NCBI GenBank assembly: GCA_021324885.1
Contig: JAJPIF010000001.1
Coordinates: 62,001 to 126,000 of the forward strand
DNA: 64,000 nt
Source of the DNA: Pseudomonadota bacterium
GTDB taxonomy: Bacteria > Desulfobacterota > Binatia > Binatales > Binataceae
Reading direction: 5' to 3'
Both the position numbers and the translations under genes were made by a program. The notes beneath the pieces were generated by a model, which made no database searches, was not told where the DNA came from, and was given only the letters and a program-made list of their open reading frames with translations. Shown here one piece after another: positions 56,001-63,614 of this stretch. Each line of letters starts with the position of its first letter. Within the stretch, counting starts at the first letter, position 1.

Positions 56001-56074
56001 CCTGGAACCGCGGTATGGACCGGCTCCACTTGCGCGGTGTTTTGCTGCAAACGGGTGTTGTTAAGTGAGTTCAT
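53030..56074 (-). CDS. P2-type (Ca-like) cation ATPase with N-terminal HMA-like domain
   Basis: A 1,014-residue pump. Residues ~15-90 are a cysteine-free HMA-like domain (VPGRARFKVP, LTGNVLVIF). Then come a cation-ATPase N-domain, actuator TGESMPV, TM4 AVPEGLPA (the Ca-ATPase PEGL motif), DKTGTLTLNRM, hinge TGDGVNDSPA and TM6 NLVSDTSLGLALALEPPE, where N, S and D fall at the SERCA ion-site positions. It should export Ca or a related divalent cation. Start ATG 56074 lacks a clear ribosome site. Unlike the broken ATPase at 24693, it is intact. Confidence 0.92.
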   Translation of the reverse strand: MNSLNNTRLQQNTAQVEPVHTAVPGRARFKVPGLHRSPFMKRILESRLAALDGIRRVSASELTGNVLVIFDSSYSTEQIAGFIGQAIDGFATPAARRNGVAPAGIKRRPAQVSNREQAEAWHKMSADEVLARLGTSLRAGLDSATAARRLKLHGPNLLPWSATRSQLAILLDQLTSTPIMLLIGASAISILTAGAADAAIILGVVALNAAIGYATESQSERTIDSLKKVARRSAVVVRGGKLREIPAYRVTVGDILVLRPGSYVAADSRLVQTDRLTVDESTLTGESMPVTKTIHPLHGANPPLGDRVNMVYMGTLVTGGQGLAAVVATGRFTEIGQIQLVASQAHAPRTPMQQQLDRMGRQLAILVGGACFGLFAIGLLRGYGTIQMLQTSIALAVSAVPEGLPAIATTILALGIARMRREHVLIRRLDAVETLGCVSTICLDKTGTLTLNRMSVVEVYAGGRRFEIKHQAFWENVRPLAGSELPLEVRRLLETGVLCSETLIDRQSGAFRLIGSPTENALVDLALGANLDIVQLRDSLPVLSVTLRSEDRSFMSTLHRRTAAPPSFVTAVKGSPEQVLAMCAYQLKDGNIVELMDDDRRAIEVENEAMAGKSLRVLGCAFREDQIEPVRGDHHDDLIWLGLVGLADPVRDGVAEAIQGFHRAGIDTVMITGDQSPTAYAIGNELNLSRNGSLEIVDSAQLADLDPDVLRGLAQRVDVFARVSPGCKLQIVRALQRAGKVVAMTGDGVNDSPALKAADIGIAMGTAGTDVAREVADVVLEDDKLETMLVAVGQGRTTYKNIRKAVHFLLSTNFSEVIMTIAAMAAGLGQPLSAIQLLWINLVSDTSLGLALALEPPEPGLLDQPPRDPGEPIIRPGDLRRIGFESLTLAAGALGAYAYGGAVYGRGPRARTLGFTALVGGQVLHALPSRSESRSFIELAGRQSNPYLTLAVVGSLVLQGAVFMVPALRRLLGITAVNLADGLAITAGATLPMLINEWAKHFSSPPAPNGRIIS

Positions 56075-56408
56075 CCGAATGATTTATGCCAGATGGGTGA
56101 CAAATCGCGTACGCTGAATAAAATTGGTGCTGACCGGTCGGTGTTAAGGAAGACGCGAGGCAAAGCGACAGGCCAAACCACGATGATATCCGAAGGCCGC
56201 GGCTATTTGTAGCAAACGGCGGCTGGGGCGCGATAGTTCGGGAAGCAGTCAGGGATTTGGCGCGCTCCAGCAAGGGTCAACGTCACCGGCGATTAGCCGC
56301 GCGCCCCGGCTCATTGCGCGATCACCATAAAGCGGTTGCGAAAGCCGCCCAGGTAAATATAACCAGGTTGTCGATTCAGCCTTTCTCTCCGGCGGGGACG
56401 GTGGCAGC
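56075..56408. other. Intergenic region upstream of the Ca-type ATPase
   Basis: These 334 bp separate the ABC transporter stop (56409) from the ATPase start (56074), both minus strand. Small frames here (for example 56061-56273) have no domain. The region presumably carries the ATPase promoter; no clear -35/-10 pair was assigned. The hairpin content is low. Confidence 0.4.
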
Positions 56409-58238
56409 TCAACGAGGTTTCGCCGCTTGATTTGAACCATTTGAGGTGCCGTCCTGGTCCGTGAGTGCGCGGGCTTCGGAGCCGTTTCCGCCCGGCGCCT
56501 GGACCTCGGGGTGAGCGTCAGGCTCCAGGTTGATGGTTTGGCGGTGGAACTTGCGCAGGCTGGGCCGATGTCCAATGCTGACGAACGCTGTCGGCAGTTG
56601 GGTAAGCTGTGAATACAGCTTTTCCTCGGCGGCCAAATCAAGGGAGCTGGTGGCCTCGTCGATAAAGGCGAAGCGCGGGCGGTTGAGCAGCAGGCGCGCG
56701 AACGCCAGCCGCTGCTGCTCTCCTCCCGAGAGCACGTCCGCCCAGTGTAGCTCAGCGTCCAGACCTCCGAACTGTTCGGGCAAATGCGCCAGACCGACGG
56801 ATCGCAAGACCCCCAGCAACACCTCGTCATCGACGGCGCCGGCCCCCGGGTACTGGATCTGCTCGCGCAGCGAACCGAGCACCAGATACGGTTTTTGCGG
56901 CATAAAAAGGATCTCCTGCGGGGGCGGGCGCAGGATTCGGCCGCTGCCAAATCTCCATATACCGGCGACCGCTCTCATCAACGAAGTTTTGCCGACCCCG
57001 CTGGGTCCATTGATCAGCACGGAATCGCCATCACGGAGTTCCATCGACATATGGCGCAGCAACTCCCGCGTGCCGTCGGGCGTGATCAGGCTCACATCCT
57101 CGACCGACAGCTCGCCCGGCGCCTCAGTGACTTCGATACGCGCATGCGCCGCCGTCTCTTCGGCGGAGGCGGTAGCGCAGTGCTCTTCAAACGCCGCCAA
57201 ACGATTTACCACCGAAGCGTAATCGGTGAGCGCCTGAAACTGGTCAACCACCAATGAGAGCGAGCCTTGCAAAACGGAAAAAGCATAGGCAGCCTGGGTG
57301 AACTCGCCGAGTTCGAAACGGCCCGAAAAATAGGCGCCGGCCAGCACGAAGTACGGCACCATCGTGGCGGCGTTGTCGTAAGCGTTGGTAAACAGGGCCA
57401 GATGGCGCTGCCAGAGAATAAGCAGCTTGTAATTGCTGACCACATTGAAAAATCGCCGTCTCAACTGATGCATCTCGTCGGACGCGCCGTTGTACAGAGC
57501 GATCGCTTCGGCATTGTCCCGCGTATGCACCAGCGCAAAGCGGTAGTCGGCTTCGAATCGCTGCTGATTGAAGTTGATCACGACCAGGCGCCGGCCGATG
57601 ACCGCGGCCAGCCAGGTGCCGACCACCGCATAGCCGATCAAACATACCGCCAGCCAGTGCGAAATTTCCCAGAGAATGCCGAAAAATGTTACCGCGGTCG
57701 CAACCGCCTGCAATACGGTCATCGAGTAGTTCAACGCGCCGCCGGTAAAGCTGTTGATGTCCTCGCTGATTCGCTGGTCGGGATTATCCACCGTGTGATC
57801 GCGCATGATGTAGTAAAGGGCGTTGCGGCTGAGCATGCGGTGGACGAACCTCCCGGTCATCCAGTCGCGCCAGTCAATCGAGAGCAACCCCGTGATATAG
57901 GGGTAAAAGGCCGCGATCGGGACGAATATAATGATCCAGGCGACGAACAGCAGCATCAGACGGTAGAAACGCGCCGCATCTTTGTTCTGCAAGGTGTTCA
58001 TCACGTCGCGTGAGACATAGCTGAAGACCGCCTGCATCCCGATAGTGCCGAGACTCAGCACGACCATCACGCCGATCAGGATGAGCGCCTTTCGGCGACG
58101 CTCGGACACCCAATACGGCCGTATCAGCCGCCACAGGCGCCGCCAGAACAAACGATCGAAGCGGTCGGAAGTAGAACTGTTCAGAGCGGGATTCTGCGCT
58201 GAAGGTTGTGCGTCGGCAGGTGAAAAATCATGGTCCAT
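56409..58238 (-). CDS. SbmA/BacA-type ABC transporter (fused permease and ATPase)
   Basis: A 609-residue protein from ATG 58238. The N-terminal ~370 residues have six TM helices with the SbmA/BacA signature (WRDWMTGRFVHRMLSRNALYYIM, VDNPDQRISEDINSF). The ATPase has Walker A GPSGVGKTS, signature LSGGEQQRLAFARL and Walker B FAFIDEATSSLD. This ABCD/YddA-like class imports peptides, vitamin B12 or acyl groups; the substrate is unknown here. Monocistronic. Confidence 0.9.
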   Translation of the reverse strand: MDHDFSPADAQPSAQNPALNSSTSDRFDRLFWRRLWRLIRPYWVSERRRKALILIGVMVVLSLGTIGMQAVFSYVSRDVMNTLQNKDAARFYRLMLLFVAWIIIFVPIAAFYPYITGLLSIDWRDWMTGRFVHRMLSRNALYYIMRDHTVDNPDQRISEDINSFTGGALNYSMTVLQAVATAVTFFGILWEISHWLAVCLIGYAVVGTWLAAVIGRRLVVINFNQQRFEADYRFALVHTRDNAEAIALYNGASDEMHQLRRRFFNVVSNYKLLILWQRHLALFTNAYDNAATMVPYFVLAGAYFSGRFELGEFTQAAYAFSVLQGSLSLVVDQFQALTDYASVVNRLAAFEEHCATASAEETAAHARIEVTEAPGELSVEDVSLITPDGTRELLRHMSMELRDGDSVLINGPSGVGKTSLMRAVAGIWRFGSGRILRPPPQEILFMPQKPYLVLGSLREQIQYPGAGAVDDEVLLGVLRSVGLAHLPEQFGGLDAELHWADVLSGGEQQRLAFARLLLNRPRFAFIDEATSSLDLAAEEKLYSQLTQLPTAFVSIGHRPSLRKFHRQTINLEPDAHPEVQAPGGNGSEARALTDQDGTSNGSNQAAKPR

Positions 58239-58420
58239 ACCTCTTAGACGTTGCCGGGCTGATTTTGTTTGCTGACCGTGGTTTGCCGGCCGGTTTCCGG
58301 ATGCTTGAGGCAGGTCTGCGCGCTTGCGGCTCATCGCGCCGGCGCGTAGTTAACGCAAAGGCAACATTCCCGCCAAAATCCCGCTTCCCTCCCCGCGATA
58401 GGCTGTTATGCGGAAGTCGT

Positions 58421-58891
58421 ATGAAAGACCGAACCAGACCGATGTTGAAAACCGCGCAGAGCGAGTCCGAGTCCGGCTATTTTGAATTCGAAGGGGCGGT
58501 GCTCCCCGTCCAGGTGCGGCTCGCCGTGAACACGTCGCATGCCCGCAGCGGCGAGCGGCTGCTTATGCTGGCGGTGTTGACCGACGCGATCAATATTTTC
58601 CTCAAAGCCACGGCCGAGCGCCGGCTCTGGAGCGACACCCGCAACTGGATCCGGAGCGTCAGTTCCGATTGTCATACCATCACTTTCGAGGATGCGTGCG
58701 ACGCTGTGGGCCTCGATCCGGCTGCGTTGCGCGAACGTTTGTTTCGCCTGAAATACGGCGGCCGCGGCGCTGACTTGCCGCGGCGGCGCTGTGCCTTGAC
58801 GCTCAAGCCGCCCGCAACCTCGCGCGGTCCGGTCAAAGTCGCGCCCATGCGTTCGCGCGGGTCCGTAAGGCGGGGACGCGCGAGCATCTGA
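58421..58891 (+). CDS. Small hypothetical protein
   Basis: A 156-residue protein from ATG 58421, with GGAAG 5 bp upstream. Its core (LTDAINIFLKATAERRLWSDTRNWIRSV...EDACDAVGLDPAALRERLFRLKYG) looks like a real helical fold, and a basic Arg/Ser tail follows. The central helical part is reminiscent of small proteins seen in other deltaproteobacterial-type genomes, but I recognise no named family. It is divergent from the ABC transporter across 182 bp. Confidence 0.6.
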   Translation: MKDRTRPMLKTAQSESESGYFEFEGAVLPVQVRLAVNTSHARSGERLLMLAVLTDAINIFLKATAERRLWSDTRNWIRSVSSDCHTITFEDACDAVGLDPAALRERLFRLKYGGRGADLPRRRCALTLKPPATSRGPVKVAPMRSRGSVRRGRASI

Positions 58892-58973
58892 TTCCCGGGT
58901 GATCAGGACAAAGGTTTTTGTCGATTCCAATCGGGGGCCTCGCCGCGCCCGGCGCTCGCTGCGCCGCGTTAAA

Positions 58974-59002
58974 TTTAACCTTCCCTTAATCAGAGCTTAA
59001 GA
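58974..59002 (+). promoter_or_regulatory. Tandem 11-bp repeats (Pho-box-like) upstream of the ArsR-family gene
   Basis: Three 7-mers with 4-base spacers: TTTAACC (58974-58980), CTTAATC (58985-58991), CTTAAGA (58996-59002). The 7+4 geometry and TAA core match PhoB-type boxes. The second 7-mer is identical to one in the pstS array. The last repeat sits about 10 bp before a weak -10 (AATGAT, 59016-59021). Confidence 0.6.
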
Positions 59003-59069
59003 ACGTGCGCCATGAATGAATGATAGGTCACGGGTTGAAAAAACGGAGAATGCTGGACAATCGGCGGCA

Positions 59070-59381
59070 ATGAAAGATAACACCGCGGTCGCAGCGCTGA
59101 GCGCTCTGGCGCAGGAGACCAGGCTGGCGATTTTCACCATGCTTGCGCACAGCGAGTGTGCGGGCCTGAGCGCCGGCGATATCGGCGGGAAGCTGAATAT
59201 ACCGCTGGCGACCCTCTCCTACCACCTGAGTCTGCTCAAGCGCGCCGGGCTGGTGAGTTCACGCCGGCGTGCGCGGATGATCATCTATTGCGCCAATCCG
59301 GCAGCGATCGACGGCCTCATTGAACATCTGATCAAGCATTGCCGCCTCGACAGTGCGCTCAAGGCGCGCTTTGGGCATTGA
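59070..59381 (+). CDS. ArsR-family winged-helix transcriptional regulator
   Basis: A 103-residue protein. ATG 59070 is preferred to ATG 59016 because a -10 falls at 59016-59021 behind a Pho-box array, so the transcript begins downstream of it; 59070 also gives the usual ArsR length. The HTH is SAGDIGGKLNIPLATLSYHLSLLKRAGLV. Cysteines at 30, 74 and 91 do not form the ELCVCDL arsenic site. It lies upstream of pstS and is probably in the phosphate regulon. Confidence 0.85.
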   Translation: MKDNTAVAALSALAQETRLAIFTMLAHSECAGLSAGDIGGKLNIPLATLSYHLSLLKRAGLVSSRRRARMIIYCANPAAIDGLIEHLIKHCRLDSALKARFGH

Positions 59382-59417
59382 GTTGACGCCCTCCAGCCGC
59401 GCAGTGCCGGGGTCGAA

Positions 59418-59457
59418 CTTAATCCTTCCATAAATCTCATGTAATTCGCCCGTAACT
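59418..59457 (+). promoter_or_regulatory. Four-repeat Pho-box-like array upstream of pstS
   Basis: Four 7-mers at exact 11-bp period: CTTAATC (59418-59424), CATAAAT (59429-59435), TGTAATT (59440-59446), CGTAACT (59451-59457). The TAA core is in register each time. CAATAAT at 59466-59472 lies where the -10 of a PhoB-activated promoter is expected (about 10 bp downstream). No good -35 is present, as usual for Pho promoters. Confidence 0.7.
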
Positions 59458-59514
59458 TTGTCGCCCAATAATGTCTGCCGCTTTTTCAACTCCAAAAAAA
59501 GGCAAAGGAGAAAC

Positions 59515-60549
59515 ATGCGACAGAAGACGATTGCCGCCGGACTCGGCGTCCTCGTACTGGTACTCGGCGGCCTGGGCTCGGCGTCCGCCCAGATATTGAT
59601 CAATGGTGCCGGAGCGACCTTTCCCTATCCGCTTTATTCGAAATGGTTTGACGTTTATACCAAAGTCAATCCTTCGGTCCGCTTCAATTATCAGTCAATC
59701 GGCTCGGGCGGCGGCCAAAAGCAGTTGCTCAGTCGCACGGTGGACTTCGGCGCCAGCGACGCTCCGATGAGCAATGAGCAACTGGCGAAAGCGCCGGACA
59801 CAATTCTGCATTTTCCAACCGTCATGGGCGCGGTCGTGATCACTTATAACATTCCGGGTATCAAAGCTCCGCTCAAGCTCACCGGTCCGGTTGTGGCGGA
59901 TATCTGGGCCGGAAAAATCACCAAATGGAATGACAAGGCACTGACCAGCCTCAATCCCGGAATTGATCTTCCGGACAAGGCAATCTTCGTGTGCCATCGA
60001 TCCGACGGCAGCGGCACCACCTTCATATTCACTGATTATCTGTCAAAAGTAAGCGGCGAATGGGAAAAGACAGTCGGCAGAGGAACCGCGGTGAAATGGC
60101 CGACCGGTCTGGGTGGCAAGGGCAATGAGGGCGTCAGCGCGCTGATCGAACAGACGCCGGGCGCGATCGGCTATGTGGAGTTGATTTATGCGATTACCAA
60201 CAAGCTGCCATACGCGACCATACAAAATCGCGACGGCGGCTGGATCGCGCCGAACCTCGAATCGGTGACCGCCGCAGCGGCCGCCGACGCCTCTGACATC
60301 CCGGCCGACTTCCGCGTCTCGATCACGAACGCGCCGGGCAGGCAATCATACCCGCTTTCGTCATTTACTTATCTGCTCGTTTATCAAAAGCAGACCGACG
60401 CGGCCAAAGGCAAGGCGTTGGTGGGTTTTCTGCACTGGATGCTGACGGACGGACAAAAGTACGCAGCGCCGCTGGACTATGCGCCGCTCCCCTCTGCGTT
60501 GGTGCAACGGGAGGAAGCGCAGATCGGAAAAATCACGCTGCCCAAGTGA
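59515..60549 (+). CDS. pstS: Periplasmic phosphate-binding protein PstS
   Basis: A 344-residue protein. AAAGGAG lies 5 bp before ATG 59515. A Sec signal peptide (GLGVLVLVLGGLGSASAQ) precedes the binding domain with INGAGATFPYPLYSKW, SIGSGGGQKQ and HRSDGSGTT. It captures phosphate for the PstCAB importer, but pstCAB do not follow here. The array of Pho-box-like repeats upstream fits phosphate control. Confidence 0.96.
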   Translation: MRQKTIAAGLGVLVLVLGGLGSASAQILINGAGATFPYPLYSKWFDVYTKVNPSVRFNYQSIGSGGGQKQLLSRTVDFGASDAPMSNEQLAKAPDTILHFPTVMGAVVITYNIPGIKAPLKLTGPVVADIWAGKITKWNDKALTSLNPGIDLPDKAIFVCHRSDGSGTTFIFTDYLSKVSGEWEKTVGRGTAVKWPTGLGGKGNEGVSALIEQTPGAIGYVELIYAITNKLPYATIQNRDGGWIAPNLESVTAAAAADASDIPADFRVSITNAPGRQSYPLSSFTYLLVYQKQTDAAKGKALVGFLHWMLTDGQKYAAPLDYAPLPSALVQREEAQIGKITLPK

Positions 60550-60719
60550 TGAAATCAGAGCAGTGCGCGTCGCTTTACTCAGATGTGGTCAGCGCAGGCT
60601 CAGGACCGGAATTATGGCTCACCAGGTTTTTGGTGCGAGCGATGGACACTCAGTGGCGATCGCGGCTGCCCGAAAAGTGATACGAAGGAAAAGTTCTTTT
60701 ATTCGAGGAGGTAATGAGA

Positions 60720-61013
60720 ATGGGTCATTCAAAATCAAGCGCCGAAGCTAAATTAGCCATCGGCTGCGCACTGGCGATTGCCGGTTGCGTGGGAATCGTT
60801 TCTATTGCCGCGGCCAGTTCGGTGCCGAAAGTAGAGGACTGTGGAATCGTCACGATTTCCACTCCCAATAAGTACATCTGCGATGGAAAGGTGTACACCG
60901 CGTATGAACTTCAGCATTTAAGAGAAAAGTCCGAGCAAACGCAGAAAATGGATCCCCGAATGCCGTCGAACGATTCGCAAAGTCGGCAAACGTCAGGTTC
61001 CAAAAACCGTTAA
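60720..61013 (+). CDS. Small exported hypothetical protein
   Basis: A 97-residue protein. ATG 60720 (GAGGAGG 9 bp upstream) is preferred to ATG 60714. An N-terminal signal or anchor (LAIGCALAIAGCVGIVSIA) precedes a mature part with two cysteines (VEDCG, YICDGK) that may pair, then a Lys/Gln/Ser-rich tail. No known family recognised. It may be expressed with pstS, 170 bp upstream. Confidence 0.65.
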   Translation: MGHSKSSAEAKLAIGCALAIAGCVGIVSIAAASSVPKVEDCGIVTISTPNKYICDGKVYTAYELQHLREKSEQTQKMDPRMPSNDSQSRQTSGSKNR

Positions 61014-61098
61014 TTAGCCGCGCGATCGAACGCGGAGGTCAAGAACGTTGAGGGTGCCTGCATTTTTGACGCTTTCAACGATGCAGACAGGAGAGGGT

Positions 61099-62844
61099 AT
61101 GTTAACGCTGTTCAAAGGATGCACTAGCACACTTGGGCGCCGGCGGCGAGGAAGCGTGGTGCTCCTGTCCTGGTCAGCGGCGATACTGTCAACGGCGCTG
61201 CTGATGTTAACCGGCGCCACGTCGCCGCTTTACGCACAGGCTGGTTTCGCTCCTTCGGTAACCAGTGGAACCAGCGCGGCTGCGGCCACCACCACGATGA
61301 CGCTATGGACCGATCCGCGCACCGGCCAGGTGTTCACGAGACCGGGGCGCGGACGTGTGCCGATGAGCTTCGCAATCGTAAACCCCGCCGCCCAGCGAGT
61401 CCTCCAGCAGCAGCTGGAAGACCAAAAGGCCGAGACCGCCAGACTTGCCCGGCAACTGAATGAACAGCGGACGCAGACCACGGCCGTTGCCAAGCAGGTC
61501 AACGACATCACCCCGGCCTGGCAGAATTATGTGGGCAATCTGAAAAACAAGGTGTCCGTAGGAACGCTGGTCTGGTTCGACTACGGTTTGTTCACCCACA
61601 CCGGCTGGGGTCCGCAATGGCTGACCCAATTCAACGCCCCAGGCCCGGGCAACAACATGTACAACTCCTTCTATCTCAACCGTGCTTATATAAATTTTCT
61701 CTTCAGTCCCACCGAGGACTGGACTATCCGGGTAACGCCGAATATCTACACCATGACCGGCCCCACCACCAACCAGTTAGTCGGTCGTAACAGTGCGTAT
61801 TCCAACTCGCTTATCGGGAATCTGGGCTACCGGCTTAAATACGCCTATCTCCAGTACAATACTCCGTTCAAAGCGCTGGATATACGGAGTATGGCGAAGG
61901 ACACGATCCAGATTGGCGAAATACCCCAGCCTGAAACGGCATGGGAAGAAGATCTGTACGGATTCCGCTACGTCAATCTGACCACGTGGAACTGGGCTGA
62001 ATCTTCCACCTTTCCGGGCATCGCCATACAGGGTCCAATCACCTTTGGTCCGGAAGACCTGCAGTATATTGACTATAACATCGGCGTCTTCAATAACGGC
62101 GGCTTCCACGCGCTGGAACTGACTAATACCACGCAGTTCCAGGGCCGGGTGTCAATCTATCCGTTTGGTGCGAAATGGCGTTTCGACGGTCTGGGCCTGA
62201 CCAGTTATTATACTTATGGCTGGAACAACGCGACGCCTGATACGGCTAACCTGCCGGCGGCGCTGAAAGGATCGAGCGCGGTGCAGGAGCGCGTGGCCGA
62301 GATCGTGGCCTACACGGCGGAGACGTGGGGGCTGGCCTTCGAGTACGATTGGGGCCGCAACGCGTGGAGCGTTGGCAACGAATTTTCGTCGTCGGGTCCG
62401 CCGGCAGCTTTCGGTCTGACCCCCAATCTCAACGCGGCTCTGACCCTTGACCAGCAAGCGTACGCCAACCTGGCCGGCGCTCTGCTGGGTAATGGCAGGG
62501 CCTATCAGCAGGGCTTCAACTTCTTCGGCCATTATCACATCCCGGGAACTCGGCTGACTGTGTTCGGCTGGCTGAAGCAATGGAATCCCAACACGCAGGT
62601 CGCCACAAATCCGTTCGATTTCCAATACTTTGTGGTGGGCGTCTCGTATCAGTGGAACGAGTACCTGCGGTTCGCGTTGGACACGCAAAATACCCTCTTT
62701 TACCATGATCAATACAACTTTCCGGTGTCCTATGCCAAAACGTTTGGTTTCACGGCCCCGACCGGATTCAAGTCAGCTACGATTCCGGACGTTGTGACTC
62801 GGGATACGCACGCGGTGATGCTCAATGCGGAGTTCGCGTTTTAA
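61099..62844 (+). CDS. Outer-membrane beta-barrel porin
   Basis: A 581-residue protein; ATG 61099 has AGGAG upstream. A signal peptide (about 1-45, ending GATSPLYAQ) precedes a coiled-coil-like Gln/Ala stretch (QQQLEDQKAETARLARQLNEQ), then many short alternating strands and the C-terminal AEFAF, whose final Phe marks outer-membrane barrels. It resembles carbohydrate/phosphate-type porins by size; no close family can be named. A role in phosphate entry is suggested only by position. Confidence 0.82.
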   Translation: MLTLFKGCTSTLGRRRRGSVVLLSWSAAILSTALLMLTGATSPLYAQAGFAPSVTSGTSAAAATTTMTLWTDPRTGQVFTRPGRGRVPMSFAIVNPAAQRVLQQQLEDQKAETARLARQLNEQRTQTTAVAKQVNDITPAWQNYVGNLKNKVSVGTLVWFDYGLFTHTGWGPQWLTQFNAPGPGNNMYNSFYLNRAYINFLFSPTEDWTIRVTPNIYTMTGPTTNQLVGRNSAYSNSLIGNLGYRLKYAYLQYNTPFKALDIRSMAKDTIQIGEIPQPETAWEEDLYGFRYVNLTTWNWAESSTFPGIAIQGPITFGPEDLQYIDYNIGVFNNGGFHALELTNTTQFQGRVSIYPFGAKWRFDGLGLTSYYTYGWNNATPDTANLPAALKGSSAVQERVAEIVAYTAETWGLAFEYDWGRNAWSVGNEFSSSGPPAAFGLTPNLNAALTLDQQAYANLAGALLGNGRAYQQGFNFFGHYHIPGTRLTVFGWLKQWNPNTQVATNPFDFQYFVVGVSYQWNEYLRFALDTQNTLFYHDQYNFPVSYAKTFGFTAPTGFKSATIPDVVTRDTHAVMLNAEFAF

Positions 62845-63187
62845 CGCGGTTGATGTCTGTCAGGATGTCAGCAAACGGCGCAGCGCCAGCGCGGTGCGGA
62901 TCATTGCCGCACTGGCGCTGGCCGCCGGTATATCAGCTTGTCACGTGATCGAGCCCTGGCCTTTCGACTCGTCGTCGCCTGTTCCCGGCAGCGAAAGTCC
63001 GATACCGGCCAGGCAGTGGATAGGCAAGTACCTGTCAGACGTGACCGCGAAGCTGGGTCCTCCGACCAGCGTACAGCCAATGCTGCAGACGGCGGGCCAG
63101 ATGATTGTGTATTCGCGTCCGGGAGCACATTACATTTTCGAGACCGCACCGAATGGTAAGATTGTAAGTGCGGTCCAAACCGACTGA
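62825..63187 (+). CDS. BamE-like lipoprotein (paralogue A)
   Basis: A 120-residue lipoprotein: the lipobox LALAAGISAC precedes Cys39. The mature domain reads WIGKYLSDVTAKLGPPT, MIVYSRP, HYIFETAPNGKI, resembling the BamE/SmpA fold. It overlaps the porin gene by 20 bp, so it is co-translated. GTG 62894 is an alternative start. Paralogue B follows 26 bp later. Confidence 0.78.
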   Translation: MRSSRFNAVDVCQDVSKRRSASAVRIIAALALAAGISACHVIEPWPFDSSSPVPGSESPIPARQWIGKYLSDVTAKLGPPTSVQPMLQTAGQMIVYSRPGAHYIFETAPNGKIVSAVQTD

Positions 63188-63213
63188 CACGAAATGTTTA
63201 TCAGGAAGGTTTT

Positions 63214-63561
63214 ATGAGCCGAGTCCAAGGTGATTTTAAGGCCGCGCAAGTTACAGTGACGGGATTGGGGGGATGCGGTCGGCGGCGCGCGGTCGGAAGC
63301 CTTATGGCAGTGCTGATGGCCGCTGCGCTCTTGATGGGCGGCCCGGTTTATGCTGCACGACCGATTCATACAAGCCGCAGATACTGGATTGGCAGGAACA
63401 TTTCCGAAGCCGAAAAGGAATTCGGAACACCGACGTTTTCGGAGCAGCTTGTGGAAACCGGTGGCCTGCTGGTCATCTACGCGAGGCGCAAGGACAGCGT
63501 GCATTTCGTTTTCGAAACCGATCCGGGGGGCAAGATTATCAAGGCGGCGCGAATTGAGTAG
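63214..63561 (+). CDS. BamE-like exported protein (paralogue B)
   Basis: A 115-residue protein with AGGAAGG before ATG 63214. A TM/signal segment (SLMAVLMAAALLMGGPVYAA) precedes a domain aligned with paralogue A: WIGRNISEAEKEFGTPT, LLVIYARR, HFVFETDPGGKI. Paralogue A has a lipobox; this one does not, so it may be periplasmic. Likely a tandem duplication within the porin operon. Confidence 0.75.
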   Translation: MSRVQGDFKAAQVTVTGLGGCGRRRAVGSLMAVLMAAALLMGGPVYAARPIHTSRRYWIGRNISEAEKEFGTPTFSEQLVETGGLLVIYARRKDSVHFVFETDPGGKIIKAARIE

Positions 63562-63582
63562 TTTTCTTACCCCGAAGCCGCG

Positions 63583-63614
63583 CGGGTGGAAAGAACGCCC
63601 CGCCTTTCCACCCG
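63583..63614. terminator. Hairpin after the BamE-like genes
   Basis: A perfect 11-bp inverted repeat CGGGTGGAAAG (63583-63593) and CTTTCCACCCG (63604-63614), 10-base loop, 22 bp past the last stop. No T run, so a Rho-type or weak terminator is possible. Confidence 0.6.
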
